From Linepithema humile (Eukaryota > Arthropoda > Insecta > Hymenoptera > Formicidae), in contig NC_090130.1 in assembly GCF_040581485.1 (NCBI RefSeq), positions 26,699,418 to 26,763,417 of the forward strand: a DNA stretch of 64,000 bases, in the 5' to 3' direction. Below, piece by piece: positions 33,301-45,802 of the stretch. Every line of letters begins with the position of its first letter. Within the stretch, counting starts at the first letter, position 1. Below the pieces are notes generated by a model. That model was not told the origin of the DNA and searched no databases. It saw nothing but the letters and a program-made list of their open reading frames with translations. Made by a program: the position numbers and the translations under genes.

Positions 33301-36300
33301 AATTATTGTACATATTAAATTTTTTCTTTATTTCCCATAATTTTTAATCAAATTCTTATACATTGAGAAAAAACTAATTTTTTAGTAAATATTCAGTAAA
33401 AACTTTAATTTAACTTCATTGTAAGTTGAAAGAATTGAAATTATTTGCTTTTCAAGGAAAAAAATATTATTATGATACTAAAATACTTATTAATAAATAA
33501 ATGCAATTACCTGAAAGATGATTCGTTAGGCCTCGTATATTTTATTGGCGTTGGTGTTGACGTTAGCGTCAGCGTGGGCGTGGGCGTTGACGATGGCGTA
33601 GGAGTTGGTGTTGGCGTAGGCTTTGGCGTTGGCGTAGGTTTTAGCATTAGCGTAGACTACGGCGTTGGGGGCTGGCGTGCGCTTTGGCGACGGCGTGGGC
33701 GTAGACGCGTCCGCAAACTTGATCATTGACATAGGCGTGGCCGCAGGGCCATTCTTCAATAAGTCGCTAATGTCCAGCATTAGCGACGAATTATAGAGTG
33801 GCCCGTAGCTATGTAGCCTAGCCCAACCGTAGCCGCAGCCGCATTCGTAGGCACCAGCCGTAGCCGCAGCCGCAACCGTTGCCGGCAGCCCTTGCCGTAG
33901 CCATAGCCGTAGCCGTAACCGTAGCCGCAGCCGTAGCCATAGCCGTAGCGGTTGCCATCCATCATACGCAACGGACAAGAGCGGAGTTGATCTGTAAAAT
34001 ACAAAATCGAGTTCAGATTAATAATGTGTTAAACTTAGTATTTTATAAATAAAATTATTGTACATATTAAATTTTTTCTTTATTTCCCATAATTTTTAAT
34101 CAAATTCTTATACATTGAGAAAAAACTAATTTTTTAGTAAATATTCAGTAAAAACTTTAATTTAACTTCATTGTAAGTTGAAAGAATTGAAATTATTTGC
34201 TTTTCAAGGAAAAAAATATTATTATGATACTAAAATACCTATTAATAAATAAATGCAATTACCTGAAAGATGATTCGTTAGGCCTCGTATATTTTATTGG
34301 CGTTGGTGTTGACGTTAGCGTCAGCGTGGGCGTGGGCGTTGACGATGGCGTAGGAGTTGGTGTTGGCGTAGGCTTTGGCGTTGGCGTAGGTTTTAGCATT
34401 AGCGTAGACTACGGCGTTGGGGGCTGGCGTGCGCTTTGGCGACGGCGTGGGCGTAGACGCGTCCGCAAACTTGATCATTGACATAGGCGTGGCCGCAGGG
34501 CCATTCTTCAATAAGTCGCTAATGTCCAGCATTAGCGACGAATTATAGAGTGGCCCGTAGCTATGTAGCCTAGCCCAACCGTAGCCGCAGCCGCATTCGT
34601 AGGCACCAGCCGTAGCCGCAGCCGCAACCGTTGCCGGCAGCCCTTGCCGTAGCCATAGCCGTAGCCGTAACCGTAGCCGCAGCCGTAGCCATAGCCGTAG
34701 CGGTTGCCATCCATCATACGCAACGGACAAGAGCGGAGTTGATCTGTAAAATACAAAATCGAGTTCAGATTAATAATGTGTTAAACTTAGTATTTTATAA
34801 ATAAAATTATTGTACATATTAAATTTTTTCTTTATTTCCCATAATTTTTAATCAAATTCTTATACATTGAGAAAAAACTAATTTTTTAGTAAATATTCAG
34901 TAAAAACTTTAATTTAACTTCATTGTAAGTTGAAAGAATTGAAATTATTTGCTTTTCAAGGAAAAAAATATTATTATGATACTAAAATACCTATTAATAA
35001 ATAAATGCAATTACCTGAAAGATGATTCGTTAGGCCTCGTATATTTTATTGGCGTTGGTGTTGACGTTAGCGTCAGCGTGGGCGTGGGCGTTGACGATGG
35101 CGTAGGAGTTGGTGTTGGCGTAGGCTTTGGCGTTGGCGTAGGTTTTAGCATTAGCGTAGACTACGGCGTTGGGGGCTGGCGTGCGCTTTGGCGACGGCGT
35201 GGGCGTAGACGCGTCCGCAAACTTGATCATTGACATAGGCGTGGCCGCAGGGCCATTCTTCAATAAGTCGCTAATGTCCAGCATTAGCGACGAATTATAG
35301 AGTGGCCCGTAGCTATGTAGCCTAGCCCAACCGTAGCCGCAGCCGCATTCGTAGGCACCAGCCGTAGCCGCAGCCGCAACCGTTGCCGGCAGCCCTTGCC
35401 GTAGCCATAGCCGTAGCCGTAACCGTAGCCGCAGCCGTAGCCATAGCCGTAGCGGTTGCCATCCATCATACGCAACGGACAAGAGCGGAGTTGATCTGTA
35501 AAATACAAAATCGAGTTCAGATTAATAATGTGTTAAACTTAGTATTTTATAAATAAAATTATTGTACATATTAAATTTTTTCTTTATTTCCCATAATTTT
35601 TAATCAAATTCTTATACATTGAGAAAAAACTAATTTTTTAGTAAATATTCAGTAAAAACTTTAATTTAACTTCATTGTAAGTTGAAAGAATTGAAATTAT
35701 TTGCTTTTCAAGGAAAAAAATATTATTATGATACTAAAATACTTATTAATAAATAAATGCAATTACCTGAAAGATGATTCGTTAGGCCTCGTATATTTTA
35801 TTGGCGTTGGTGTTGACGTTAGCGTCAGCGTGGGCGTGGGCGTTGACGATGGCGTAGGAGTTGGTGTTGGCGTAGGCTTTGGCGTTGGCGTAGGTTTTAG
35901 CATTAGCGTAGACTACGGCGTTGGGGGCTGGCGTGCGCTTTGGCGACGGCGTGGGCGTAGACGCGTCCGCAAACTTGATCATTGACATAGGCGTGGCCGC
36001 AGGGCCATTCTTCAATAAGTCGCTAATGTCCAGCATTAGCGACGAATTATAGAGTGGCCCGTAGCTATGTAGCCTAGCCCAACCGTAGCCGCAGCCGCAT
36101 TCGTAGGCACCAGCCGTAGCCGCAGCCGCAACCGTTGCCGGCAGCCCTTGCCGTAGCCGTAACCGTAGCCGTAACCGTAGCCGCAGCCGTAGCCATAGCC
36201 GTAGCGGTTGCCATCCATCATACGCAACGGACAAGAGCGGAGTTGATCTGTAAAATACAAAATCGAGTTCAGATTAATAATGTGTTAAACTTAGTATTTT

Positions 36301-38050
36301 ATAAATAAAATTATTGTACATATTAAATTTTTTCTTTATTTCCCATAATTTTTAATCAAATTCTTATACATTGAGAAAAAACTAATTTTTTAGTAAATAT
36401 TCAGTAAAAACTTTAATTTAACTTCATTGTAAGTTGAAAGAATTGAAATTATTTGCTTTTCAAGGAAAAAAATATTATTATGATACTAAAATACCTATTA
36501 ATAAATAAATGCAATTACCTGAAAGATGATTCGTTAGGCCTCGTATATTTTATTGGCGTTGGTGTTGACGTTAGCGTCAGCGTGGGCGTGGGCGTTGACG
36601 ATGGCGTAGGAGTTGGTGTTGGCGTAGGCTTTGGCGTTGGCGTAGGTTTTAGCATTAGCGTAGACTACGGCGTTGGGGGCTGGCGTGCGCTTTGGCGACG
36701 GCGTGGGCGTAGACGCGTCCGCAAACTTGATCATTGACATAGGCGTGGCCGCAGGGCCATTCTTCAATAAGTCGCTAATGTCCAGCATTAGCGACGAATT
36801 ATAGAGTGGCCCGTAGCTATGTAGCCTAGCCCAACCGTAGCCGCAGCCGCATTCGTAGGCACCAGCCGTAGCCGCAGCCGCAACCGTTGCCGGCAGCCCT
36901 TGCCGTAGCCATAGCCGTAGCCGTAACCGTAGCCGCAGCCGTAGCCATAGCCGTAGCGGTTGCCATCCATCATACGCAACGGACAAGAGCGGAGTTGATC
37001 TGTAAAATACAAAATCGAGTTCAGATTAATAATGTGTTAAACTTAGTATTTTATAAATAAAATTATTGTACATATTAAATTTTTTCTTTATTTCCCATAA
37101 TTTTTAATCAAATTCTTATACATTGAGAAAAAACTAATTTTTTAGTAAATATTCAGTAAAAACTTTAATTTAACTTCATTGTAAGTTGAAAGAATTGAAA
37201 TTATTTGCTTTTCAAGGAAAAAAATATTATTATGATACTAAAATACCTATTAATAAATAAATGCAATTACCTGAAAGATGATTCGTTAGGCCTCGTATAT
37301 TTTATTGGCGTTGGTGTTGACGTTAGCGTCAGCGTGGGCGTGGGCGTTGACGATGGCGTAGGAATTGGTGTTGGCGTAGGCTTTGGCGTTGGCGTAGGTT
37401 TTAGCATTAGCGTAGACTACGGCGTTGGGGGCTGGCGTGCGCTTTGGCGACGGCGTGGGCGTAGACGCGTCCGCAAACTTGATCATTGACATAGGCGTGG
37501 CCGCAGGGCCATTCTTCAATAAGTCGCTAATGTCCAGCATTAGCGACGAATTATAGAGTGGCCCGTAGCTATGTAGCCTAGCCCAACCGTAGCCGCAGCC
37601 GCATTCGTAGGCACCAGCCGTAGCCGCAGCCGCAACCGTTGCCGGCAGCCCTTGCCGTAGCCATAGCCGTAGCCGTAACCGTAGCCGCAGCCGTAGCCAT
37701 AGCCGTAGCGGTTGCCATCCATCATACGCAACGGACAAGAGCGGAGTTGATCTGTAAAATACAAAATTGAGTTCAGATTAATAATGTGTTAAACTTAGTA
37801 TTTTATGAATAAAATTATTGTACATATTAATTTTTTCCTTTATTTCCCATAATTTTTAATCAAATTCTTATACATTGAGGAAAAACTAACTTTTTAGTAA
37901 ATATTCAGTAAAAACTTTAATTTAACTTTATTGTAAGTTGGAAGAATTGAAATTATTTGCTTTTCAAGGAATAAAATATTATTGTAGAAGTAAAATATTA
38001 CATTACATTAAATAAATTCAATCACTTTAAAGATAATTTGCTAGGGCCCA
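30310..38050 (-). repeat. Tandem array of ten 752-bp exon-plus-intron units
   Basis: Ten units repeat with an exact 752-bp period and no indels, followed on the right by a diverged partial unit (about 37,800-38,050). Each unit has, on the minus strand, TTTTACAG, a 481-nt exon-like segment beginning ATCAACTCC and ending CTTTCAG, then GTAATT, with about 271 bp of AT-rich spacer. Exon-like segments are 30503-30983, 31255-31735, 32007-32487, 32759-33239, 33511-33991, 34263-34743, 35015-35495, 35767-36247, 36519-36999 and 37271-37751. Each contains a GGCTAY hexamer tract (Gly-Tyr in one frame) and an ACGCCN tract (Thr-Pro in one frame). Only a handful of substitutions separate the units, so the amplification is recent or homogenised. 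Confidence 0.92.
37271..37751 (-). CDS. 481-nt repeated exon (first unit in the direction of transcription)
   Basis: This is one of ten near-identical exon-like segments bounded by good splice sites. In phase 2 a frame of about 160 codons is open from the acceptor to a TAA some 15 nt before the donor. It has no ATG of its own, so it would need an upstream exon. It reads leucine/arginine-rich, then alanine-rich (AYANAKAYANTN). In phase 1 it contains ATGATG followed by a (Gly-Tyr)n run, ending at a stop mid-exon. In phase 0 it stops after 9 codons. The length is not a multiple of three, so successive copies could not be joined in one frame. It may be a terminal exon, a set of alternative exons, or a non-coding RNA exon. 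I do not recognise the protein. Confidence 0.35.
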
Positions 38051-38144
38051 ATTGTTATAATCATTTCAATGCATTACATGCGCTCGCCACATAAGAGCCA
38101 TTGATCGATTCGTGGCAATGCTGTGTCGAGGGTACGTTAGCTTC

Positions 38145-38200
38145 TCCTTCAGGATGGTTTACCCTTTAAATCCTTAAGGATAAACCACCATCTTGAAGGA
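38145..38200. repeat. Hairpin at the left edge of the Penelope-like fragment
   Basis: TCCTTCAGGATGGTTTA pairs with TAAACCACCATCTTGAAGGA with one or two mismatches around a short loop. Confidence 0.6.
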
Positions 38201-38237
38201 TACTAAGCCCTCCCACCACGACAAGGTGTACCCATGG

Positions 38238-39115
38238 GAGGGAAGAATTATTAATTGTAATATGACTTATGTTGGACAGACGAAAAGACAACTTAACACC
38301 AGAATAAAAGAACATAAAAACGACATTAATAAGAAGAGCTGTTCTTCTTCTGTCATTTCCAAACACAGAATTGATTCTTCCCATGATTTTGATTGGAATA
38401 ATGTTAAGATATTGGACGGTGAACCCTCTTATCCGAAAAGACTGATTTCTAAAATGGTCTTTATTAAAAGACAAAATGCAGGGCTCAATAATCAAAACGA
38501 CACGGATCATTTACCTGATGCCTATCTCCCGATTATTAATTTATTTCCTCCTCTATAAATTTTTTTTTCCTCCTTTTTCCTCTACCAATTTCCTTTTACC
38601 CCCATCTTTCTCCTTCCCTATTGACTTCTTTCTCTCCCCCCCTTTCTCCCTTTCTACCGTCAATTGGAATTTCTGATTTTCTCTAACAAATTACGATCAC
38701 TAAAATATTCAAGTTCAACATGTAAAGACATCTGGTCTTAACTTTTCCATCTCGTTCCTTCTACTTGGGCGAGCGCTTCTCTATCATGTAATTAATACAA
38801 GTACGTTTATCTCTTTTCTTAATTTTACCTTCTTTTTATTTTATTTATTTTAACTATTATTGTATTTTTTTGCATCTATTGCAGTCCTATCTAATTTATT
38901 AACGAACAACAATATGGTCGATAAAGGATTGCAAATACGTCTTTTACATCTTTTAATTATTTAATTATTGCGAGCGAATTTTATATTTTATTGTTTCTTA
39001 TTTTGTACATTGAAGAAGGCCTGATGGCAGGCTGAAACGTTTGTAAACATTTTTAATGAATATATCATCACCTTTGCACGAAAATCTAGCATTGTGGCTC
39101 TTTACGCTCCTTATT
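38238..39115 (+). mobile_element. 3' fragment of a Penelope-like retroelement (GIY-YIG endonuclease)
   Basis: The frame ending at 38,558 contains the start MTYVGQTKRQLNTRIKEHK, the GIY-YIG signature as found at the C-terminus of Penelope-like elements. HRIDSSHDFDWNNVKIL and an asparagine-rich tail follow. The reverse transcriptase is missing, so only the 3' end is present. Downstream lie a pyrimidine-rich 3' UTR and a short hairpin (GCCTG/CAGGC) followed by GAAACG near 39,017-39,040, a feature often seen in these elements. The right limit is approximate. Confidence 0.75.
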
Positions 39116-39822
39116 GATTTTATTTGATTTAAGAATTATTAATACCTTGCAATCTGGAAAAAATATAATTTTAGCAATAGCTAATAAAATGATCTAAAAC
39201 GATTCGTTAATAATAAACATATCTAAATATACGTAAAACGTAATTAGAATAAGTAACACCGGAATGAAAATCCTGAACGCGGAAGCTCATAACAATAAAA
39301 GCTATCAATCAATAGCTATAATATTTAGAAAGATATTTCTAATATCGGTAGATATTTAGAAAGTATTGGAGTAAATTATTATAATTTACATTTAAAATCA
39401 AGTACTTATTTTATTTTCACTATAAACATATTTATTGAAATATTGTTATCACCTTGATTACGATATATAATAATAATTCTTCTTCTCATGATCTTTGTAT
39501 TTTCAATTGATTAATTAAAAAGGTTAAACGATCGAATATATATTATTTCACATTTGATTCAAAAGGTAATGGGCACAGAACGTTGGTAAACTGTGGCTTA
39601 GTGAAATAATAAGTCCGCGAAATCAGTTTTCGTAAATCGATCTTCCGCGTTAAATCGTGTGCGCAATCGAGTGCGTCGTGCGCATTGATTATCAAAAACA
39701 TTTTTTAACATTGTCTAAACGAATTCAAAAAAGTGAGAAGATAGTGGATTATTTCTCATCTAAAGTGACTCAATTGTAAATCGTCGAATCTGTTTCATTC
39801 AATCAAAATTAAATTAAAGAAA

Positions 39823-40518
39823 ATGGCAGAGAAATTAAAAACACTTTATGTTATCAAATTTAATGGAAGTAGTTATCATCAATGGAAATTTCAAATAAAA
39901 TGTGCTTTAAGAGCAAAAGGACTTTATGAAATTGCGACAGGAGTTGCATTAAAACCGAATAATGATCGTCCTGCGGAAAAACAAGAATGGTTAAAAGATG
40001 ATGCAACTGCTATGTTCATTCTCACATCTACTCTTGAGGTTACTCAAATCACTTTAATCGAAAATTGTCAGACTTCAAAAGAAATAGTCGACAAATTAGA
40101 TTCAATTTATGAGCAGAAAAGTGAATTGAATAAAATGTTAGTGCATGAACATTTTCATCAATATGTAATGAATTCAACAGACACTGTCGCAATTTGCAAC
40201 ACGTTGCAAAAGTTGAAAATCTTGCACGTCAAATCAAGGACTATTAGTGAACTGATTAGTGATACAGCAATTATCACGAAAATCATCGGAACTATTCCAA
40301 TTAAATATAGAAACTTCAGACAAGCTTGGTTATCTACATCAGAAGATAAACAAACACTTATTAATTTGACAACACGTTTACTAGATGAAGAGGCTTTTCT
40401 AACTTCCAACGAACAAAAAGAAAATGCATTGATCGCATTGTCAAAAACTAAAGAAGGCGATAAAGTTTCAAAGAATCAAAAATCAGGATTTAATAAGAAA
40501 TCCAATTATGTGCTATAA
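39823..40518 (+). pseudogene. Copia-type gag fragment
   Basis: 231 codons from ATG, starting with the copia gag pattern (FNGSSYHQWKFQIKCALR) and including the capsid-like middle (MLVHEHFHQY). The zinc knuckle follows just past the stop in another frame, with a TAA inside it, so the gene is broken. In an intact element this protein forms the particle that packages element RNA. Confidence 0.8.
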
Positions 40519-41252
40519 TTGTTAAAAGAAAGGACATTATGCATCTGAATGTAAGGTTTCGAAAAAATTACGTGAAACTAAACAAGATTCGTCGAAAGAA
40601 AAACAACAAAGCAATTTTTCAGCTTTTACTGTAAGTAAAGAAGAAAAAGATATGCATATTAAAACTGAAGATGTTTGGATTATAGATAGTGGATCTTCAA
40701 AACATATGTCATATCGTCGTGATTTCTTTAATACACTTGATGAAACAATGAAAAATGTAAAAGTTTCACTTGGAGACAATCGACAATTAGACGTCAAAGG
40801 AACTGGAATAATTAAAATTCAAAAACTTATAAACAATAAATGGCATGATTCAATAATTGAAAATGTACTTTATGTTCCAGAGCTAAAGAAGAATTTATTT
40901 TCTGAAGGAATACTTACAAAGAGAGAAATGAAGATTGTAAAAGAAGAATTTTAACAGAATAATAATGCAGTTTCGAACAATTTCGAATCTTGAAGTAAAT
41001 ACCGTCCAGAAAAATGATTTTAAACTATGGCATAAAAGATTGGCATGAAAGACATATCAATCAACGTTCCTTATAAAAATTAATCAATGAAGGAGCTTTG
41101 AATAAAATAAAATTTACTTCTCAACATCAATTTTTATGTGAAGCATGTATATATGAAAAACAGCATTGTCAATCTTTTACAAAAACAAGAAGTTACATGC
41201 ACGGAAAATCTTGTGAACGAATCTTCAGCGATTTATGTGGTCCAATATTAGT
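40519..41252 (+). pseudogene. Copia-type protease and pre-integrase remnant
   Basis: It begins with the disrupted Cys-His knuckle (GHYASEC near 40,540). A frame at 40,652-40,954 has the aspartic protease box WIIDSGSSKHM and VLYVPELKKNLFS. A frame at 41,098-41,252 has the pre-integrase Cys-His pattern (LCEACIYEKQH). Stops separate these pieces. Confidence 0.75.
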
Positions 41253-41260
41253 CACCTCTA
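41253..41260. repeat. 8-bp target site duplication, left of hAT
   Basis: CACCTCTA, repeated exactly at 45,803-45,810, directly abutting both ends of the hAT element. Confidence 0.95.
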
Positions 41261-41610
41261 CAGTGCCGGATCTACACATAAGCTAAATAAGCTACAGCTT
41301 AGGGGCTTCACATTATAAGGAGGCCTCCTTAATATAGAAAAAATAAAAAAAAATGTATTTTTTGTTAATAAAATTGTTAATAAAATAATAACAGCAAAAA
41401 ATTATTCAAATAATAAAAAATTATTTTTTATTGTTATAGCCTTTTTTATCAATTATGTTTTTTATATTTATCACAACAAAAAATAATTTATTACAATATT
41501 TTTTTGCGAAAAGCCGTAAATTACAAAATTATATATCTCCTTTCTTTTATTTTCTTTTTTTCGGGTTTTCCTATTATAGCTAAAAAAAATATATATATAA
41601 TATAGATATA

Positions 41611-42071
41611 CAGGGTGTCTGGCAATAATCGCCCCACCGGTCATATACAGGTAGAGGAGGTCAAATCGAGTAGAAAAGTCCTTTACCATTTTTTAATTTT
41701 CATAATAAGTACTGAGTAATTAACGAAAAAAGATCGGCGAATCCGCGCGAGTAAAGCGCGCGCGGTGAGAAGGACATCCCACTGCTATGCGATCACTAGG
41801 CGCGCGATGAAGCGTTGGGAGGAGCGCTCTACAAATGACAATGGCAACATACGAGCGGCGCGTAACGCTAGATCCTTGTGTCCTAGTGATCGCGTAGCAG
41901 TGGGACGTCCTTCTCACCGCGCGCGCTTTACTCGCGCGGATTCGCCGATCTTTTTTCGTTAATTACTCAGTACTTATTATGAAAATTAAAAAATGGTAAA
42001 GGACTTTTCTACTCGATTTGACCTCCTCTACCTGTATATGACCGGTGGGGCGATTATTGCCAGACACCCTG
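41611..42071. mobile_element. 461-bp foldback MITE (CAGGGTGT termini) inside the hAT element
   Basis: It starts CAGGGTGTCTGGCAATAATC and ends with the inverted sequence. Arms are about 200 bp. TATA lies on both sides (41,607-41,610 and 42,072-42,075). The terminus and target match the foldback at 3,941-5,006, but the interior is unrelated, so the two probably used the same transposase. Confidence 0.88.
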
Positions 42072-42285
42072 TATATACATATATCGGAAACTCTTTATTT
42101 GTAACTATGAAGACGGCATGATACATCTGTGGTCTGACGTACCATACCTGCAATTGTTTTTATGTTCAATTGTCTCCGATATCAGAATAGCTAGGTCGCT
42201 TGAATGCTTCTCTGACGTAGACAACAGTTTATTTCTGATTTACTTCCGTGCTGGTTCAAGTTTTATTTAAAATTTTTAATTAAAA

Positions 42286-42603
42286 ATGAAAAGAAGTTTT
42301 GCAAGTGGATATCAAAAGAGGAAGAAGAAGAAGTTATTAGAAGCTAAATTATCTAATTTACCTCAAATTAATAGTTATTTTAAAATACCAGAAGGAGAAT
42401 ACATGAAGGAGGATTTATTTATTAGGAGTCAACCTGACGTACCAACTATTTCTACAGATATGTCTACAAATATTCCTACAGATACTGCGTCTAATTCTGA
42501 AACTGCAGACTGCAGAACAGAAGCTGTTTCTCCTATTATTTCTCAAGATAGTTATATACTAAAAAATAAACAACAAACAAACAATATAAATGCGAATAAA
42601 TAG
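42286..42603 (+). CDS. hAT transposase N-terminal exon (ZMYM1/TTF-type family)
   Basis: The ATG frame starts MKRSFASGYQKRKKKKLLEA and has LPQINSYF. This basic start is typical of the hAT transposases annotated as zinc finger MYM-type 1-like proteins. It ends at TAG 42,601-42,603 unless spliced earlier. The main transposase frame starts about 660 bp downstream, so an intron is likely. Confidence 0.6.
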   Translation: MKRSFASGYQKRKKKKLLEAKLSNLPQINSYFKIPEGEYMKEDLFIRSQPDVPTISTDMSTNIPTDTASNSETADCRTEAVSPIISQDSYILKNKQQTNNINANK

Positions 42604-43263
42604 GCATATCCACGTTCATGCTTTACTCATTTCTTTTCATCTGTTAACTTTCGCTTTCAATTAAAGTTAGTGTTTGCATTTACATGCAATAAAAGCAAAA
42701 ATGTCAAACAATATAGTAATTATGCAAATTTTATTGTAATTATTAATATAATAAAACATTCTATTCAAATTTTATTTGAAAAATTATTATTATTATAGTT
42801 ATAAAAAGCATGATTTACAAAGCTAATAATTATTATCGCTAAATTTATTCAGATTTTATTTATTCGATTTTTTGTTCTATTTCTTTAAAATGATTTCCAA
42901 TTAGCATTATTCTGTAACTTTTTTATTTTATACTTAATTTTTATTGTAAATAATAATATTATAATAATTAATAACAATATAATAATAATTTAATTATGAA
43001 TAATAAACACGAGAATAAAAAACAATATACGATTTTTTCTTCAAACAATAACAAATATAAATATGTGATATATTCACATATAAGTTACAAATATATATAT
43101 ATATATATATATTTTTTTTTTTATCATCTTTTGAACAAATTGAACAAAATACGAACTGAACGTTATTCACATTTATATTTGCATTTATTTTATAGTATTC
43201 ATATTTTCTAAAAATTATATATAAGAACGGAAATTTGCATTCGTTTTTTCATTCAAGATTTCT

Positions 43264-45552
43264 TTGATCTATATCCGTTTAAAAAAAAAGAAAACTATAT
43301 TTGATTATAATATTTTAGACTATAAAATAAGAAGTTCTCAAGAAAATATCAATACAAAATATAGTGATGTCGGTCTATGGAATACTTTAACTAAGGATGA
43401 TATTTCATTTTGGGTTCAAAAAGGACCTGCTGATTGCCAAAACTGGCAGGATTCATTTGAAAAATCCAAACAGATATATAAAAATCAAGCAAGATATTGC
43501 TCTCGAGGGCTTTTCTATTCCACAAAAATTAATGGCGAAAAATATAGTCGAGAATGGTTAGTGTATTCTCCATCAACTGGATGTGTTTATTGTTTTGTAT
43601 GCAAGCTTTTTTCAAATTCAAACTGCACCTTAGCCAATAATGGCTTTAATGATTGGCGGAACTCCATTGTAATTAAACAACATGAGAATTTAAATTGTCA
43701 TAGAGCAGCTTTACTCACATATTTAACAAGGAAAGGTGAATCTACTTTAAATACAAAATTAGAAAAACAAATTATAAAAGAACAAAAATATTGGAGGCAA
43801 GTACTTCAACGTATTGTTGCAGTCGTATCTACGTTGGCAGAACGAGGATTGCCATTTCGGGGCACTGAAGAAAAATTTGATTCACCTCAAAATGGAAATT
43901 TTCTTGGATTATTAGAATTAATTGCTCAATTTGATCCATTTCTCGCTGATCATATAAGCCGTTATGGGAATTCTGGAAAACCATCATATTTATCTAAAAC
44001 AATATGTAATGAAATTATTGATTTAATGGCTGAAAAAGTAAGAAACTCTATTTTTGAAGATTTAAGAAAAGCAGGATATTTTAGTTTATCTGTTGATTCC
44101 ACACCTGATTACTCACATATTGATCAATTAACTGTTATTGTAAGATATGTATTTCCTCATGATGGTTATCCCGTCGAACGATTTTTAACATTTATATCAA
44201 TAGAAAACAATTCTGGAGAAAATTTGGCCAATTTGATATTTAATTATATTATAAATGAGTGTAAAATTGATTTTAACAAATGTAGAAGACAATCCTATGA
44301 TAACGCAGCCAATATGTCAGGAAGATATAAGGGTATGCAACAAAAAATTTTAGAAAAATATAAATATGCTGTATATATTCCTTGTGCTGGACATTCGTTA
44401 AATTTAGTTGGACGCGCTGCAGTTAATTGTTGTATAGATGCAGTAAACTTTTTTGCGATTTTGCAACAAATATACATATTTTTTTCTGCTTCGACAAAAC
44501 GATGGTCTATTTTAAAATCGAGTTTGGGATCCAATTCTGAAATTCCAAAATGTCTTTCTGATACAAGATGGGAAGCAAATGTTGAGGCTACAAGAGCAGT
44601 TTTAAAAAATTACGATTTAATTATTGATGCTTTGAAAACATTTCAAGATAATGAATATGAAAATGGCGAAACTAAAAGAGAAGCATCTATTATTCACGAG
44701 AAAATAAAAGAACTTGAATTTATGTTTATGCTTATATTATATAATAATATATTAGAAGAGTTTCAAAAAACCAGCAAAATATTACAAGATCCTCAAACAT
44801 CATTAAATATATGTTCAAAAATGTATGCATATTTATCAGAGTTTATAAAAAAAAGCAGAAATGATTTCGATAAATTTGAACAAAATGCGAAAGAAAATTA
44901 AAAGACGACATAGATTATAAGAACGTAAAGAAAAGAAGAAGATTTAGAAAAGTACAAATTAATGATGGAAGTGCACTCGATATTGATGATCTTTCTCCTA
45001 GAGATCGATTCCGAATAAAATCTTTTATCCCTATTATGGACGCTTTAGAAACCAATATACAGAAAAGAGCTGAAGTGTATGAAAATATTTCAAACAAATT
45101 TTCATTTCTTCTAAATTTTGATCTAAAAGACAACAAATTGACAGAAAATGTAAAAGTATTAGTAAATAATTACCCTGATGATATAGATGAAAATTTATGC
45201 GAAGAGATAAAACATTTTCACTTATATATAAAAAAAAAATTATTTTGAAATAAAAGACTATACTTTTCAAAGCTTATATAATATAATAATAAAAGATAAT
45301 GTGCAGTCAGTTTTTCCAAATGTCGAAACTATATTTCGAATTTTTCTAACTTTAATGATAAGTAATTGCTCTGGAGAAAGATCATTTAGCAGGCTGAAAA
45401 GAGTAAAAAATGAATGTCGTGCAAGCATGCTGCAAAGAAAACTATGTTCTTTGAGTATTTTATATATAGAGAGTGATAAACTGAGAACTTTATCATTTGA
45501 AGATATTGTAACAGACTTCGCAATAAGAAAAGCACGAAAACGAATGTTTTAA
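43264..45552 (+). pseudogene. hAT transposase main exon (ZMYM1/TTF-type family), frameshifted
   Basis: A 545-codon frame (43,264-44,901) contains a TTF/BED-like zinc finger (CVYCFVCKLF ... HENLNCHRAA). It also has the RNase H-like core with SVDSTPDYSHIDQ and SYDNAANMSG carrying catalytic Asp residues, then PCAGHSLNLVG. The protein then shifts frame. 44,94x-45,248 gives DLSPRDRFRIKSFIPIMDAL, and 45,301-45,552 gives the hAT dimerisation end CSGERSFSRLKRVKNECRAS. The element family cuts and pastes DNA through its inverted termini. This copy needs two frame repairs, so it is inactive, though fairly young. Confidence 0.88.
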
Positions 45553-45802
45553 ATAAAATTGGATCCCGATATTGTATACTATTCGTTTGTAATGTGAGTT
45601 GCAATAAATGCGGACATATATATTTGTATATACATAAGTATGTATATTGTTGTATATTATGTTTTGTTATTTCTATAAGTCCGCTGCAATAGGTTTTTTT
45701 TTTTTTTTTGCTCAAACTATCGCAAAAATTAAATTTTCAAGAAATATGGGGGCCTCTTTAAAATCATAGCTTAGGGGCCACAAAATCGTAATTCCGACCC
45801 TG

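Larger units (their letters stand above)
41261..45802 (+). mobile_element. hAT-superfamily DNA transposon inserted in the copia element
   Basis: It begins CAGTGCCGGATCTAC and ends GTAATTCCGACCCTG, an imperfect inverted repeat of the hAT type. It is flanked by an exact 8-bp duplication, CACCTCTA. The copia integrase region is interrupted here and resumes at 45,811. Inside are a transposase gene with two coding exons and a foldback MITE (41,611-42,071). Two frameshifts near the transposase C-terminus make it non-autonomous now. Confidence 0.95.

Noticed and set aside
30310..38050. CRISPR-like or multi-spacer array
   Set aside because: The units are 752 bp, almost identical throughout, and have no short repeat/unique spacer pattern. 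The setting is eukaryotic.
39014..39045. Hammerhead ribozyme in the Penelope-like 3' region
   Set aside because: CTGATGG followed by GAAACG recalls the core, but the CTGATGA box is not exact and no full three-stem fold could be drawn by eye. Only the simple hairpin is reported.
42996..43211. Short frame between the two hAT transposase exons
   Set aside because: It is built on AT-repeat DNA with no similarity to transposase parts and is probably intron.
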